Source: Streptosporangiaceae bacterium
GTDB lineage: Bacteria > Actinomycetota > Actinomycetes > Streptosporangiales > Streptosporangiaceae
Assembly: GCA_030040475.1 (NCBI GenBank)
Contig: JASHTQ010000446.1
Location: forward strand, 1 to 63,978
Reading direction: 5' to 3'
Length of the DNA stretch: 63,978 nucleotides
Below the pieces are notes generated by a model that had not been told where the DNA came from, made no database searches, and worked only from the letters and a program-made list of their open reading frames with translations. Position 1 is the stretch's first letter. Every line of letters starts with the position of its first letter. The translations under genes were made by a program, and so were the position numbers. Shown here piece by piece: positions 27,210-35,533 of the stretch.

Positions 27210-27578
27210 GACAGCCTCCTAGGACCTGCCCTGTGTCCCCCCAGGTCCAGCAGGCAAGCCATTAGCGGACGCGTTTTTACGCGCGTCCCCCCACAGCATA
27301 ATCGAACCTAGGAAACGCTACCAGGCTCACTATGTTAGCGCCGAGGTGTTACGCACACTGACGCAGGATCGTTGGTCAATTAGGACAAAGCTGTCACCAC
27401 AGCAACACGACCAGATACCGTCTCTGCACCAATACCAAATCGCAACCCGCTTGAAACCCTCGCGGATCACCGGAACCAGAGACCGACGAGATCCTCGTCT
27501 TCTGACTTTTCAGTTCGTGTCGCCATTAGTCTAATTGGTATATATGAGACCAGTGAGGCTAGTGTGATCAAGAACTCG
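27210..27578. other. AT-richer intergenic stretch upstream of the hydrolase gene
   Basis: About 370 bp with no supportable gene. It includes an inverted repeat GACGCG (27268-27273) facing CGCGTC (27282-27287) about 60 bp upstream of the hydrolase start, a possible operator, and a short AT-rich run near 27530-27550 (CTAATTGGTATATATGAG). The base composition is clearly lower in GC than its flanks. Confidence 0.45.
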
Positions 27579-27770
27579 TCACGGAGGGCTGAGGATGTCG
27601 GTGCCGCCGGCCTCGGGACCGAGCTCGTCGGTGCCGCCCGCCTCCGGACCTAGGATGTCCGTGCCGCCCGCCTCGGGACCGAGCTCGTCGGTGCCGGCCT
27701 CTGTGCCCAGTTCGTCGGTCGCTTCCTCGTGGCCGAGGGTGTCGAAGTCCGACTCGGGGTCCTGTGCCAT
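27579..27770 (-). CDS. small acidic protein with 10-residue repeats
   Basis: A 63-residue highly acidic protein with an excellent ribosome binding site (AAGGAGG, spacing 5) before ATG 27770. After MAQDPESDFDTLGHEEA it is built of near-identical decapeptide units of the type TDELGPEAGG / TDILGPEAGG, ending TDILSPP. E and I alternate at position 3 of successive units, matching a 30-nt DNA repeat. No family is recognised. It has no signal peptide or cysteine. It might be a modified peptide precursor, since repeated TDE-type units occur in ester-linked peptides, but no ATP-grasp or other maturase lies next to it. A structural or metal-binding role is equally possible. Confidence 0.6.
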   Translation of the reverse strand: MAQDPESDFDTLGHEEATDELGTEAGTDELGPEAGGTDILGPEAGGTDELGPEAGGTDILSPP

Positions 27771-27950
27771 TCCGTCCTCCTTCGGCGTGATCGGTCCTAG
27801 TCTTCACCATCGGCAGCCAAGGCGCATAGCCCCGGCGGACAAGCAACGGCAACAACGCACGCACCACGGCCCGTTCGGTCAAAAAAGACCAGGGCAGCTT
27901 CCTCGGGCACCCGAACGGGGCCTGCATCACAACGAACTTAGTATGTCGGT

Positions 27951-29621
27951 ATGACCGAGCAGGACGAGGCGATCCGTACCGCGATCCTCACCGTGGACGA
28001 CGACCCGGGGGTGTCCCGCGCGGTGGCCAGGGACCTGCGGCGGCGCTACGGGGAGCGGCACCGGATCGTGCGGGCCGAGTCGGCGTCTGCGGCGCTCGAG
28101 GCGCTGCGGCAGATGAAGCTGCGCGGCGATCTGGTCGCGGTCATCCTGGCCGACTACCGGATGCCCGAGCTCAACGGGATCGAGTTCCTCGAGCGCGCGA
28201 TGGACATCTACCCGGGGGCCAGGCGGGTGCTGCTGACCGCGTACGCGGACACCGGCGCGGCGATCGACGCGATCAACGTCGTCGACCTCGACTACTACCT
28301 GCTCAAGCCGTGGGATCCGCCGGAGGAGAAGCTCTATCCGGTGGTGGACGCGATGATCGACGCGTGGCTGGCCTCCGATCACCGGCCGGTGCCCGAGACC
28401 AAGGTGGTCGGGCACCACTGGTCGGCACGGTCGTCGGAAGTCCGCGAGTTCCTGGCCCGCAACCAGGTGCCGTACCGGTGGTACGCCTCCGACGAGCCTG
28501 AGGGGCTCCGGCTGCTCGAGGCCGCGGGCGCGGACGGGCACTCGCTGCCGGTGGTGATCACCCCGGACGGCGAGCCTCTGATCGAGCCCACCGACGCGGA
28601 ACTCGCGGCCAAGGTCGGGCTGGCGACCACGCCGTCGAAGGACTTCTACGACCTCATCGTGATCGGCGGCGGCCCCGCCGGGCTCGGCGCCGCCGTGTAC
28701 GGCGCCTCTGAGGGGCTGCGCACCGTGCTCCTCGAGCGGCTCGCGACCGGCGGCCAGGCGGGGCAGAGCTCGCGGATCGAGAACTACCTGGGCTTTCCCG
28801 ACGGGGTATCGGGGGCGCAGCTGACCGACCGGGCGCGCCGGCAGGCGACGAAGTTCGGCGCGGAGGTGCTCACCACGCGGAACGTGGTGGGCCTGGAGGT
28901 GTGCGGCTCGGCCCGCCGGGTCACCTTCGACGACGGCACCTCGATCGACGCGCACACGGTCATCCTGGCCACCGGCGTGTCCTACCGGCGGCTCGACGCA
29001 CCGGGCATCGAGGAGATGACCGGGCGCGGGGTCTACTACGGGTCCGCGCTCACCGAGGCCTCGGCCTGCCTGGGGCAGGACATCTACGTCGTCGGCGGCG
29101 CCAACTCGGCCGGGCAGGCGGCGGTCTACCTGGCGCGGCACGCCAAGTCGGTGACGATCCTGGTGCGCGGGCCCTCGCTGGAGAAGTCGATGTCCTACTA
29201 CCTGATCAAGCAGATCGAGGACATCCCGAACATCACGGTGCGCACCTGCACCGAGGTCATCTCCGCCGAGGGCGATGACCACCTGGAGCGCCTCACGCTG
29301 CGCAACACCGCGGACGGCAGCACCGAAACGGTGCCCGCGCAGCTGCTCTTCCTGTTCATCGGGGCGGCGCCACTGTGCGACTGGCTGGACGGCGTGGTGG
29401 AACGGGACGCCAACGGGTTCGTGATCGCCGGGCCGGATCTCGGCACTGACCGGCCGCGCGGCTGGGACCTTGACCGGATGCCGTACCACCTGGAGACCAG
29501 CGTGCCGGGGGTGTTCGTCGCCGGGGACGCGCGCTCGGACTCCGCCAAGCGGGTCGCCTCCGCCGTCGGGGAGGGCGCGCTCGCCGTCATGCTCGTGCAC
29601 AGGTACCTGGAGAAGAGATGA
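27951..29621 (+). CDS. response-regulator receiver fused to thioredoxin reductase-like flavoprotein
   Basis: A 556-residue fusion. Residues about 10-130 form a CheY-like receiver (ILTVDDDPGVSRAVARDL; phosphoacceptor D68 in VILADYRMPELNG; conserved K in YYLLKPWDPP). A thioredoxin-like linker follows (FLARNQVPYRWYASDEPEGL), then a FAD/NAD(P)H two-dinucleotide-binding reductase with FAD motif VIGGGPAGLGAAVYGASEG, RIENYLGFPDGVSG and NAD motif VVGGANSAGQAAVYLA. The CxxC of true thioredoxin reductases is absent: the position reads ASACLGQD. So it should be a flavoprotein redox sensor or output rather than a classical TrxB. It is the first gene of a three-gene operon, overlapping the kinase by ATGA. 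Confidence 0.93.
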   Translation: MTEQDEAIRTAILTVDDDPGVSRAVARDLRRRYGERHRIVRAESASAALEALRQMKLRGDLVAVILADYRMPELNGIEFLERAMDIYPGARRVLLTAYADTGAAIDAINVVDLDYYLLKPWDPPEEKLYPVVDAMIDAWLASDHRPVPETKVVGHHWSARSSEVREFLARNQVPYRWYASDEPEGLRLLEAAGADGHSLPVVITPDGEPLIEPTDAELAAKVGLATTPSKDFYDLIVIGGGPAGLGAAVYGASEGLRTVLLERLATGGQAGQSSRIENYLGFPDGVSGAQLTDRARRQATKFGAEVLTTRNVVGLEVCGSARRVTFDDGTSIDAHTVILATGVSYRRLDAPGIEEMTGRGVYYGSALTEASACLGQDIYVVGGANSAGQAAVYLARHAKSVTILVRGPSLEKSMSYYLIKQIEDIPNITVRTCTEVISAEGDDHLERLTLRNTADGSTETVPAQLLFLFIGAAPLCDWLDGVVERDANGFVIAGPDLGTDRPRGWDLDRMPYHLETSVPGVFVAGDARSDSAKRVASAVGEGALAVMLVHRYLEKR

Positions 29622-31111
29622 CCGAACCCACGGCAATAGAGATGAACTGCGGCATCGATGAGCTGCGCACCCTGTTCCTGTTCGAGGAGCTCACCGACGA
29701 CCAGCTCACCTGGCTGTGCGAGCGGGGCCACGTCGAGCTGATCGAGCCCGGGCCCGTCTACTCCGAGGGCGCCCCCGCCACCTGCTTCTACGTGCTGCTC
29801 GAGGGCAGCGTCATCCTGTCCCGCCGGGTGGGCGCCGACGACGTGGAGGTCGGCAGGACGTCGGAGCGCGGCGTGTACTCCGGTGCGTTCCAGGCCTACC
29901 TCGGCGAGGCGGTGCCCCAGGTCTACAACAACTCGATGCGGGTGACCGAGCCCTCGCGGTTCTTCGTGCTGGACGCCAGCGCCTTCGCCGAGCTGATGCA
30001 CTCCTGGTTCCCGATGGCGGTGCACCTGCTCGAGGGGCTGTTCTTCGGCCAGAAGAACACCCAGGCGGCGATCGGCCAGCGCGAGCGGCTGCTCGCGCTG
30101 GGCTCGCTGTCGGCCGGCCTGACCCACGAGCTGAACAACCCGGCCGCGGCCGCGGTCCGCGCCACGTCCTCGCTGCGCGAGCGGGTCGCGGGGATGCGGC
30201 ACAAGCTGGGCATGGTCGCCTCGGGCAAGTACGACAGGGACAGCCTGCAGGCCGTGATCGGGCTGCAGGAGGAGGCCGCCGAACGGGTGCGGAAGGCGCC
30301 GGCGCTCGAGCCGCTCGAGGCCTCCGACCGGGAGGACGCCATCGGCGACTGGCTCGAGGACCACGGCGTCGCCGACGGCTGGGAGCTCGCCGCGGCGTTC
30401 GTGGCGGCCGGGCTCGACGTGGCCTGGCTCGATCACGTCGAGGCGACGATCGACGCCGCCACCCTCGAGGGCACGGTGCGGTGGCTGTACTACACCATCG
30501 AGACCGAACTGCTGATGGGCGAGATCGAGGACGCCACCAACCGGATCTCCACCCTGGTCGGCGCGGCCAAGCAGTACTCGCAGCTGGACCGGGCCCCGTA
30601 CCAGGTCGTCGACGTGCACGAACTGCTGGACAGCACGCTGCTGATGCTGTCGGGGAAGTTCCCGCCGGGGATCACGGTGGTCAAGGACTACCGCGTGGGG
30701 CTGCCCCGGATCCCCGCGTACGCGGGCGAGCTGAACCAGGTGTGGACGAACCTGATCGATAACGCGGTCGCCGCGATGGGCGAGGCCGGGACGCTGACCG
30801 TGCGGACCGGGCTTGACCGGGACGATGTGTTCGTTGAGTTCGGTGATACCGGGCCGGGGGTGCCGCCCGAGATCAAGGACCGTATCTTCGAGCCGTTCTT
30901 CACCACCAAGCCGGTGGGGAAGGGGACCGGGCTCGGGCTCGACATCAGCTGGCGGATCGTGGTGAACAAGCACCACGGTGACATCTCGGTGCAGTCAGCG
31001 CCCGGCGACACGCGGTTCCGGGTACGGCTGCCGATCAAGGGACCGGACGGCGCCGCCGCGGATGCGGCTCCCGACGGGACAGCGCCGGATGGGACAGGGA
31101 GAACTGAATGA
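29618..31111 (+). CDS. cyclic nucleotide-binding-domain sensor histidine kinase
   Basis: A 497-residue soluble kinase. An N-terminal cNMP-binding fold lies at about residues 17-135 (LFLFEELTDDQLTWLCERGH, FYVLLEGSVILSRRVG). A dimerisation segment carries the phosphoacceptor H170 in SLSAGLTHELNNPAAAAVRA, and the C-terminal HATPase has the N box (LIDNAVAAMGEAG), G1 (FGDTGPGVPPEI) and G2 (TTKPVGKGTGLGLDIS). No membrane segment is seen. It starts inside the stop of the receiver-reductase gene, so the receiver there is the obvious phosphorylation target. The next gene also overlaps by ATGA. Confidence 0.93.
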   Translation: MTEPTAIEMNCGIDELRTLFLFEELTDDQLTWLCERGHVELIEPGPVYSEGAPATCFYVLLEGSVILSRRVGADDVEVGRTSERGVYSGAFQAYLGEAVPQVYNNSMRVTEPSRFFVLDASAFAELMHSWFPMAVHLLEGLFFGQKNTQAAIGQRERLLALGSLSAGLTHELNNPAAAAVRATSSLRERVAGMRHKLGMVASGKYDRDSLQAVIGLQEEAAERVRKAPALEPLEASDREDAIGDWLEDHGVADGWELAAAFVAAGLDVAWLDHVEATIDAATLEGTVRWLYYTIETELLMGEIEDATNRISTLVGAAKQYSQLDRAPYQVVDVHELLDSTLLMLSGKFPPGITVVKDYRVGLPRIPAYAGELNQVWTNLIDNAVAAMGEAGTLTVRTGLDRDDVFVEFGDTGPGVPPEIKDRIFEPFFTTKPVGKGTGLGLDISWRIVVNKHHGDISVQSAPGDTRFRVRLPIKGPDGAAADAAPDGTAPDGTGRTE

Positions 31112-31455
31112 CGGAGATTCCGGGCGTCGATCCTTCGGTACCGCCGAGCGGGACGGGCTGCGTCGAGTGCGACGCCGTCGGCGGCTGGTGGTTCCACCTG
31201 CGCCGGTGCGCCCAGTGCGGCCACATCGGCTGCTGCGACAGCTCGCCGTCACAGCACGCGTCCGCGCACGCCAAGTCCACCGGGCATCCGGTCATCCGGA
31301 GCTTCGAGCCGGGCGAGGACTGGTTCTGGAATTACGAGACCCAGGACTCGTTCTACGGCCCGGAGCTCGCCCCGCCGGAGAACCACCCGCTCGACCAGCC
31401 GACACCCGGCCCCGCCGGCCGCGTCCCTCGTGACTGGCGGTTCCACGTCCACTAG
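31108..31455 (+). CDS. UBP-type zinc finger protein
   Basis: A 115-residue protein consisting of one UBP-type zinc finger. Ligand candidates are C18, C21, C34, C37, C42/C43, H50, H54 and H60, in the pattern CVECDAVGGWWFHLRRCAQC...GCCDSSPSQHASAHAKSTGH. In eukaryotes this fold binds the free C-terminus of ubiquitin. Actinobacterial single-domain versions have no proven ligand, and a C-terminal peptide is a reasonable guess. It is translationally coupled (ATGA) behind the receiver-reductase and kinase genes, a recurring actinobacterial trio in my recollection. Confidence 0.92.
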   Translation: MTEIPGVDPSVPPSGTGCVECDAVGGWWFHLRRCAQCGHIGCCDSSPSQHASAHAKSTGHPVIRSFEPGEDWFWNYETQDSFYGPELAPPENHPLDQPTPGPAGRVPRDWRFHVH

Positions 31456-31659
31456 GTTCGCCGAGGCCCCTCTGCCTGGCGGCCGGGACGGTACCGGTGA
31501 CGGCAGAATCCTCACCGCCGGCGCCCGGGAAACAGACAATTTTCCCGAACGAAGGGTGGTGCGCCTGATAGCTGCCCGCGAACCCGTCGGGTGGCTCCCG
31601 GCATGCTCGTGATTCCCGTCGATGACGACGCGGGCCCGGCGACCGATTGACCGCGCGTG
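31456..31659. other. convergent intergenic region holding one copy of a 20-nt repeated motif
   Basis: It lies between two convergent genes. Positions 31546-31565 read CGAACGAAGGGTGGTGCGCC, matching 16 of 20 bases at 52007-52026. Here the motif has no plus-strand gene directly downstream, so it may be a relic. Confidence 0.4.
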
Positions 31660-33813
31660 TCAGCCGGCTAGCTCATCGGCCATGTCGAGCTGCTCGCGCA
31701 GCCACGCGGTGTCGATGCCGGCCTTGCCTCCGGCGGCGAGCAGGTCGGCCTCATACTCGAACTGGCGCAGCATCGCCTCGAGCAGCGGGCGCTCCGGCCC
31801 GGCCGCGGCCCGCCGCGGCGTGCGGCCGCCCAGCGCCGGGACCTCCTCATCCAGCCAGTACTTCTCCCAGCCATCGGCCGCGTCCGCCGCGCCGCGCTGG
31901 AACGCGCGCTGGCCGGCGGGCCAGGCGAAGTCCAGCGCCGGGTCGATCCGCTTCTCCGCGGTGATCACCGGCTCGGCCCCCACCTTGTCGAGTATGCCGA
32001 GCAGCCTGGTCAGCCGCTGCCGCGAGTTCACCTCGGCCGTGATCTGGCCGTCACCGACCTGCAGCATGCCGCGGACCCAGCGCTGCGGCCCCTCGTTCGG
32101 CTCGATGTCCTGGTGGCCCTGCGCTCGCAGCTGCGCCGCCGCCTCGGCCATCATCGCGTCCCGCTGGTCGTCCGGGATCAGCGCGCCCCACCAGGTGATC
32201 CGGTCCGGCTCATCCGAGGAGACCTCGAAGTCGTGCCGCGCGGCCAGCCGGGCCGCGGTCCCCTCGCCGACCGCGATGGTGGCACTGATCAGGCACATCG
32301 GGTCGCCGTCCGTGTTGCGGATCGCCGGCGGCGTCGTACGGCGTTCGTGCACCTCCGCGGCGATCTGGGTGAGCACCGCGCCGGTCACCTTGCCGGTGAG
32401 CGCCGCGACGTCGGCGCTTCCTGGTTCCTGGTAATCGACGAACACCCCCTGCGGTTCGGCCCGCCCGAAGTCCAGGTGCCTGGGCGGCGGCTCTGACTTG
32501 CCGCTGAGCGTCTGGACGATCGCGAACGCCGCCTGGTCGACGAAGTCGGCCGCGGCGTCTCCTTCCGCCGGGCTGAGCATGACGCCGAGGCCCGTGCTAT
32601 GCCAGATCCCGTCCACCGGCACGATCCCGCCCAGCCACACGGTCCAGCGCGCCAGGCCGGCGGTCGCCTCCGGCGGGAACTCGACGTACCTGACCGTGCC
32701 CGAGGCAAGCTCCGTGCACCACAGCCCGGGATCGGGAACCGGGTGGGAGATGCGCCACAGGCCGTAGTGGATGCGCTCGTACCAGGCGGCGGCCATGGCG
32801 GCGAGCGCCGGCGGCGTCGAAGGGTCGGCGGCGAACGCCATCAGCGGGGTGCCCGAGGCGTCCTCCTCGTCGCCGGCCAGCAGGTCCGCGTCGTCCTCGG
32901 GCAGGTCGCCGTCGTCGTCTTGCGCCGGGTTGACGGTGAGCCAGGCGACTTCCTCGGCGAGCTTGCCGAAGGCGGCCCGGTCGGCCGGATCCCAGTCGAC
33001 GTCCTCGGTCTCGGACAGTTCGCCGGCGACCCGGTCCTTGACCGCCTGGCCGAGTTCGGTGCCTGCCAGGAAGGCGCCGACCGCGTCCCGCAGCGCGGTC
33101 AGCCTGGAGCGGTCGGCGAACCGGGCGACCGCCGCGCGCTCCCGCTCGCCCTTGCCGTCACCCTCGCCCTTGCCGTCACCCTCGCCCTTGCCTTCACCCT
33201 CGCCCTCGCCTTGCCCGGCCTCGCTGGCCTGCGCGTAGGCCGCGCTGATCGCCAGGCCGTAGACCTCGGCGGCGTAATCGTCGTCCGGCACCTCGCGCAG
33301 CAGGGGTTCAAGCAGCTCCACGGCCTCGCCGGCGTGTCCGCTCCCGGCGATGAAGTTGATGACCCTCAGCCTCACCTCCAGGCTGTCGGTGGACTCCGCT
33401 CCCGCCGGGACTTCCGTGGCCGCGAGCGCCAGGTCGATGAGGCGGCGCTCCTCGTCGAGGTTCCCCGCGGTGCCCGCCACGGCGGCGGCGAACGTGACGG
33501 CGGTCAGCGAGGGCGGGTCCTGGCCGGCGGAGCCGCCGACCAGCATCAGCTGTGCGGCGTCGGCAAGCCGCTGCGGCGACGAGCCCTCCTCGATCAGGAT
33601 CTTCGCCAGCGAGCCCGCGACGGCCACGCCCTCGTAGTGCTCCGCGAGCAGGGCGGCCAGTTCGGCCGCTGACGTGGCCGGATCGTGGATCCGCGCAACG
33701 CGCTGCTGGACCGCGCGGATCTCCGCTGTCCTGGCCCGCCGCCGGCGCGCCTGCGCCTGCCTGGTCGATGCCCTGGCCCGGTCTTGCTTACGGCGGCGGT
33801 TGCTCTTGGCCAT
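31660..33813 (-). CDS. uncharacterised protein (717 aa) with Lys/Arg-rich N-terminus
   Basis: Not recognised as a characterised family. The N-terminus is strongly basic (MAKSNRRRKQDRARASTRQA), then an all-helical region resembling helical repeats (about 45-200), a low-complexity Gly/Glu/Lys/Asp stretch (about 202-228) encoded by 18-bp tandem repeats, and a mixed alpha/beta C-terminal half with ISHPVPDPGLWCTELASGTV and GLARWTVWLGGIVPVDGIWH. No membrane segment or signal. Basic N-terminus plus helical body recalls the 510-residue unknown protein at 6465-7997, but no sequence match is claimed. It is transcribed alone. Confidence 0.75.
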   Translation of the reverse strand: MAKSNRRRKQDRARASTRQAQARRRRARTAEIRAVQQRVARIHDPATSAAELAALLAEHYEGVAVAGSLAKILIEEGSSPQRLADAAQLMLVGGSAGQDPPSLTAVTFAAAVAGTAGNLDEERRLIDLALAATEVPAGAESTDSLEVRLRVINFIAGSGHAGEAVELLEPLLREVPDDDYAAEVYGLAISAAYAQASEAGQGEGEGEGKGEGDGKGEGDGKGERERAAVARFADRSRLTALRDAVGAFLAGTELGQAVKDRVAGELSETEDVDWDPADRAAFGKLAEEVAWLTVNPAQDDDGDLPEDDADLLAGDEEDASGTPLMAFAADPSTPPALAAMAAAWYERIHYGLWRISHPVPDPGLWCTELASGTVRYVEFPPEATAGLARWTVWLGGIVPVDGIWHSTGLGVMLSPAEGDAAADFVDQAAFAIVQTLSGKSEPPPRHLDFGRAEPQGVFVDYQEPGSADVAALTGKVTGAVLTQIAAEVHERRTTPPAIRNTDGDPMCLISATIAVGEGTAARLAARHDFEVSSDEPDRITWWGALIPDDQRDAMMAEAAAQLRAQGHQDIEPNEGPQRWVRGMLQVGDGQITAEVNSRQRLTRLLGILDKVGAEPVITAEKRIDPALDFAWPAGQRAFQRGAADAADGWEKYWLDEEVPALGGRTPRRAAAGPERPLLEAMLRQFEYEADLLAAGGKAGIDTAWLREQLDMADELAG
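33145..33198. repeat. three 18-bp tandem repeats coding a GDGKGE-type tract
   Basis: CTCGCCCTTGCCGTCACC occurs twice in tandem (33145-33162, 33163-33180), followed by a third copy with one change (33181-33198) and a partial unit to 33210. On the coding (minus) strand it gives a Gly-Asp-Gly-Lys-Gly-Glu repeat. The period keeps the frame. Confidence 0.8.
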
Positions 33814-33869
33814 GGTGGCTCAGGTTACCTCACCCGTGCGGCGGGGCGGGGAACCAGTGGCTGGCGGCC

Positions 33870-34175
33870 CTACGAGACGACGATGTCTGACGCGCTCAAA
33901 GCGGTATAGTCTTCCGCGGTCGTTCCGTACTGCGGACCCGGCTGGAGCAGGTCAGCCACGGTAATAAAGTCGTGCAGCATCTCCTTGGACGGTCCCCGGT
34001 TGACTGTCGGCAAGAGGTCGGGACTGGAGAGGATGGTCACGGCCTCGGCGAGCGACGGGTTGGGGGACGGCGCCGCCTGCGCGGTCGAGCTCAGGCCGGC
34101 CAGCCTGGCCCGGCTGGCCGGGGTACTCGCCCGGCGGGTGCTCGCGCCCAAGTGGGCTGTGTGCTGGAAAGCCAT
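33870..34175 (-). CDS. possible small hypothetical protein
   Basis: A 101-residue ORF in a 445-bp gap. The N-terminal part is Ala/Arg/Thr-rich (MAFQHTAHLGASTRRASTPA). The C-terminal half reads like a natural protein (LAEAVTILSSPDLLPTVNRG, MLHDFITVADLLQPGPQYGT). No ribosome binding site is evident before ATG 34175, and no family is recognised. A shorter start is possible. Weak call. Confidence 0.35.
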   Translation of the reverse strand: MAFQHTAHLGASTRRASTPASRARLAGLSSTAQAAPSPNPSLAEAVTILSSPDLLPTVNRGPSKEMLHDFITVADLLQPGPQYGTTAEDYTALSASDIVVS

Positions 34176-34258
34176 GTCCGTTAGGCCCGGTTCCTGCGTG
34201 ACCGCAGCCGGTTGAACCCACCGGCCGGGGGCGACGTGTACCTGTTACGGGAAGGGGC

Positions 34259-35038
34259 GTGACGGCGGTGGGCAGGCATCGGGTGGACAACACGGCGCTC
34301 CGGCGGCGGGGCTGGCTGAGGGTAGCGGGAGCGGCACTGCTTGCCCGATCCGCCAGCATCCACCTGTACCTGTTCCTGACCGGATACCGGTCGATCCCCA
34401 TCATCGGCTGGCTGTTCATGCTGCAGGTCATCGTGGGGTTCGTCCTCGCGGCGGGGTCGCTGGTGACGTTCAGCCGGGTAGCCGCCGCAGCGGGCGCGGC
34501 CTTCGCGCTGTCCACGCTCGGCTGTTATCTGCTGGCCGTGTGGATCGGGTTGTTCGGGTTCAGGGAGGTCCGTACCCGGGCGGGAATCGCCGCCGGGCTG
34601 ATCGAGGTCGCCGCCTTCGCGACGCTGGCGATGGTGGCGTTTATCCCGGACGCCGCGCACCAGGCCGGGCGGCGGACCAGGCCCGGTACCCGGATCCCGG
34701 CCACGGTGACGCTGAAGACAGCGAAGATCGGCGGTACCACCGTGCTGACCAACGCTCACGGCCTCACCCTGTACTTGTTCGTCCCCGACACCCCGACGAC
34801 CTCGAAGTGCACCGGACTGTGCGCCACCTACTGGCCGCCGGTTACCGGTAGCCCGAAGGCCGGGCCGGGCGTCACGGGCAAGCTCGGGACGATTACCCGG
34901 CCCGGCGGCGGCGTGCAGGCGACCTACGACGGCCATCCGCTCTACACCTATATCGGGGACAGCAGCCCGGGCCAGGAGCAGGGCGACAACCTTGACCTCA
35001 ACGGCGGCCTCTGGTACGTGGTTGCCGTATCAGGGTGA
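34259..35038 (+). CDS. membrane protein with C-terminal COG4315-type secreted repeat domain
   Basis: A 259-residue protein from GTG 34259 (GAAGGGG upstream). Three to four membrane segments lie at about residues 20-125 (WLFMLQVIVGFVLAAGSLVT, AGAAFALSTLGCYLLAVWIG, LIEVAAFATLAMVAFI). The extracytoplasmic C-terminal domain, about 145-259, contains TTVLTNAHGLTLYLFVPDTP, KCTGLCATYWPPVTGSPKAG and YDGHPLYTYIGDSSPGQEQG, diagnostic of the lipoprotein-15/COG4315 family. The soluble domain is common in actinobacterial lipoproteins; here it hangs on a membrane domain instead. Function unknown, possibly redox or haem-related by analogy. A strong hairpin follows the stop. Confidence 0.88.
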   Translation: MTAVGRHRVDNTALRRRGWLRVAGAALLARSASIHLYLFLTGYRSIPIIGWLFMLQVIVGFVLAAGSLVTFSRVAAAAGAAFALSTLGCYLLAVWIGLFGFREVRTRAGIAAGLIEVAAFATLAMVAFIPDAAHQAGRRTRPGTRIPATVTLKTAKIGGTTVLTNAHGLTLYLFVPDTPTTSKCTGLCATYWPPVTGSPKAGPGVTGKLGTITRPGGGVQATYDGHPLYTYIGDSSPGQEQGDNLDLNGGLWYVVAVSG

Positions 35039-35061
35039 GCGCCGGCACCTGACCGGCGCTC
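35037..35061 (+). terminator. strong hairpin at the end of the COG4315-type gene
   Basis: GAGCGCCGG (35037-35045) pairs perfectly with CCGGCGCTC (35053-35061) around a 7-nt loop. It begins inside the stop codon. There is no T-tract, as is usual for actinobacterial terminators. Confidence 0.7.
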
Positions 35062-35080
35062 CGCGGCACGGTCAGGGATA

Positions 35081-35422
35081 GGGGCGCTGCTCGCACCGCT
35101 TGGCCGCACCGTGGTCTCGGTCCCGCTGACCAACGTCCTGCACCTGAAGTCCGCGGTCACCATGCTTCCCGACGGCACGTTCCTGCTCTTGCCGGGGCTT
35201 GTGCCAGCCGAGTTGTTCCCTGCGGTGCGCCCGGTCGCCGAGGAGGGTGGCTGCCACGTCGTGCCGCTCGGCGGCGATCGCGTGCTGATCGCCGCGTCCG
35301 CGCCGCGTACCGCCGAACTTCTCGAGGATCTCGGCTTCACGCCGGTCGTCGTGGACATCAGCGAGTTCGAGAAACTCGAAGGCTGCGTCACCTGCCTGAG
35401 CGTCCTGCTGCCCGGCCGGTGA
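35081..35422 (+). pseudogene. C-terminal fragment of a dimethylarginine dimethylaminohydrolase
   Basis: The frame from about 35081 reads GALLAPLGRTVVSVPLTNVL then HLKSAVTMLPDGTFLLLPG, and ends SAPRTAELLEDLGFTPVVVD and ISEFEKLEGCVTCLSVLLPG. This is the C-terminal 40% of a DDAH-type enzyme (hydrolyses Nω-methylated arginines to citrulline), including the catalytic Cys in CVTCLSV. The N-terminal substrate-binding half is missing and there is no ribosome binding site at the first in-frame GTG (35111). Upstream lies the terminator of the previous gene, so this is a truncated remnant. An alternative is a very short functional domain, which is unlikely for this propeller fold. Confidence 0.8.
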
Positions 35423-35533
35423 CGCGGTCGTACTCGTCCGACGGCGCTCCCCAGCGCCGTCGCACAACCGGCCGGGGGCGCCGACAGTCTCAGGAATCAG
35501 CGCTCTCCTATCGCGTTGGCTGGAGGTTCCGGC

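Noticed and set aside
27927..29636. Long antisense open frame across the receiver-reductase gene
   Set aside because: The plus strand has clear receiver, FAD and NAD motifs; the antisense frame is His/Arg/Pro/Gly-rich and without domain signs.
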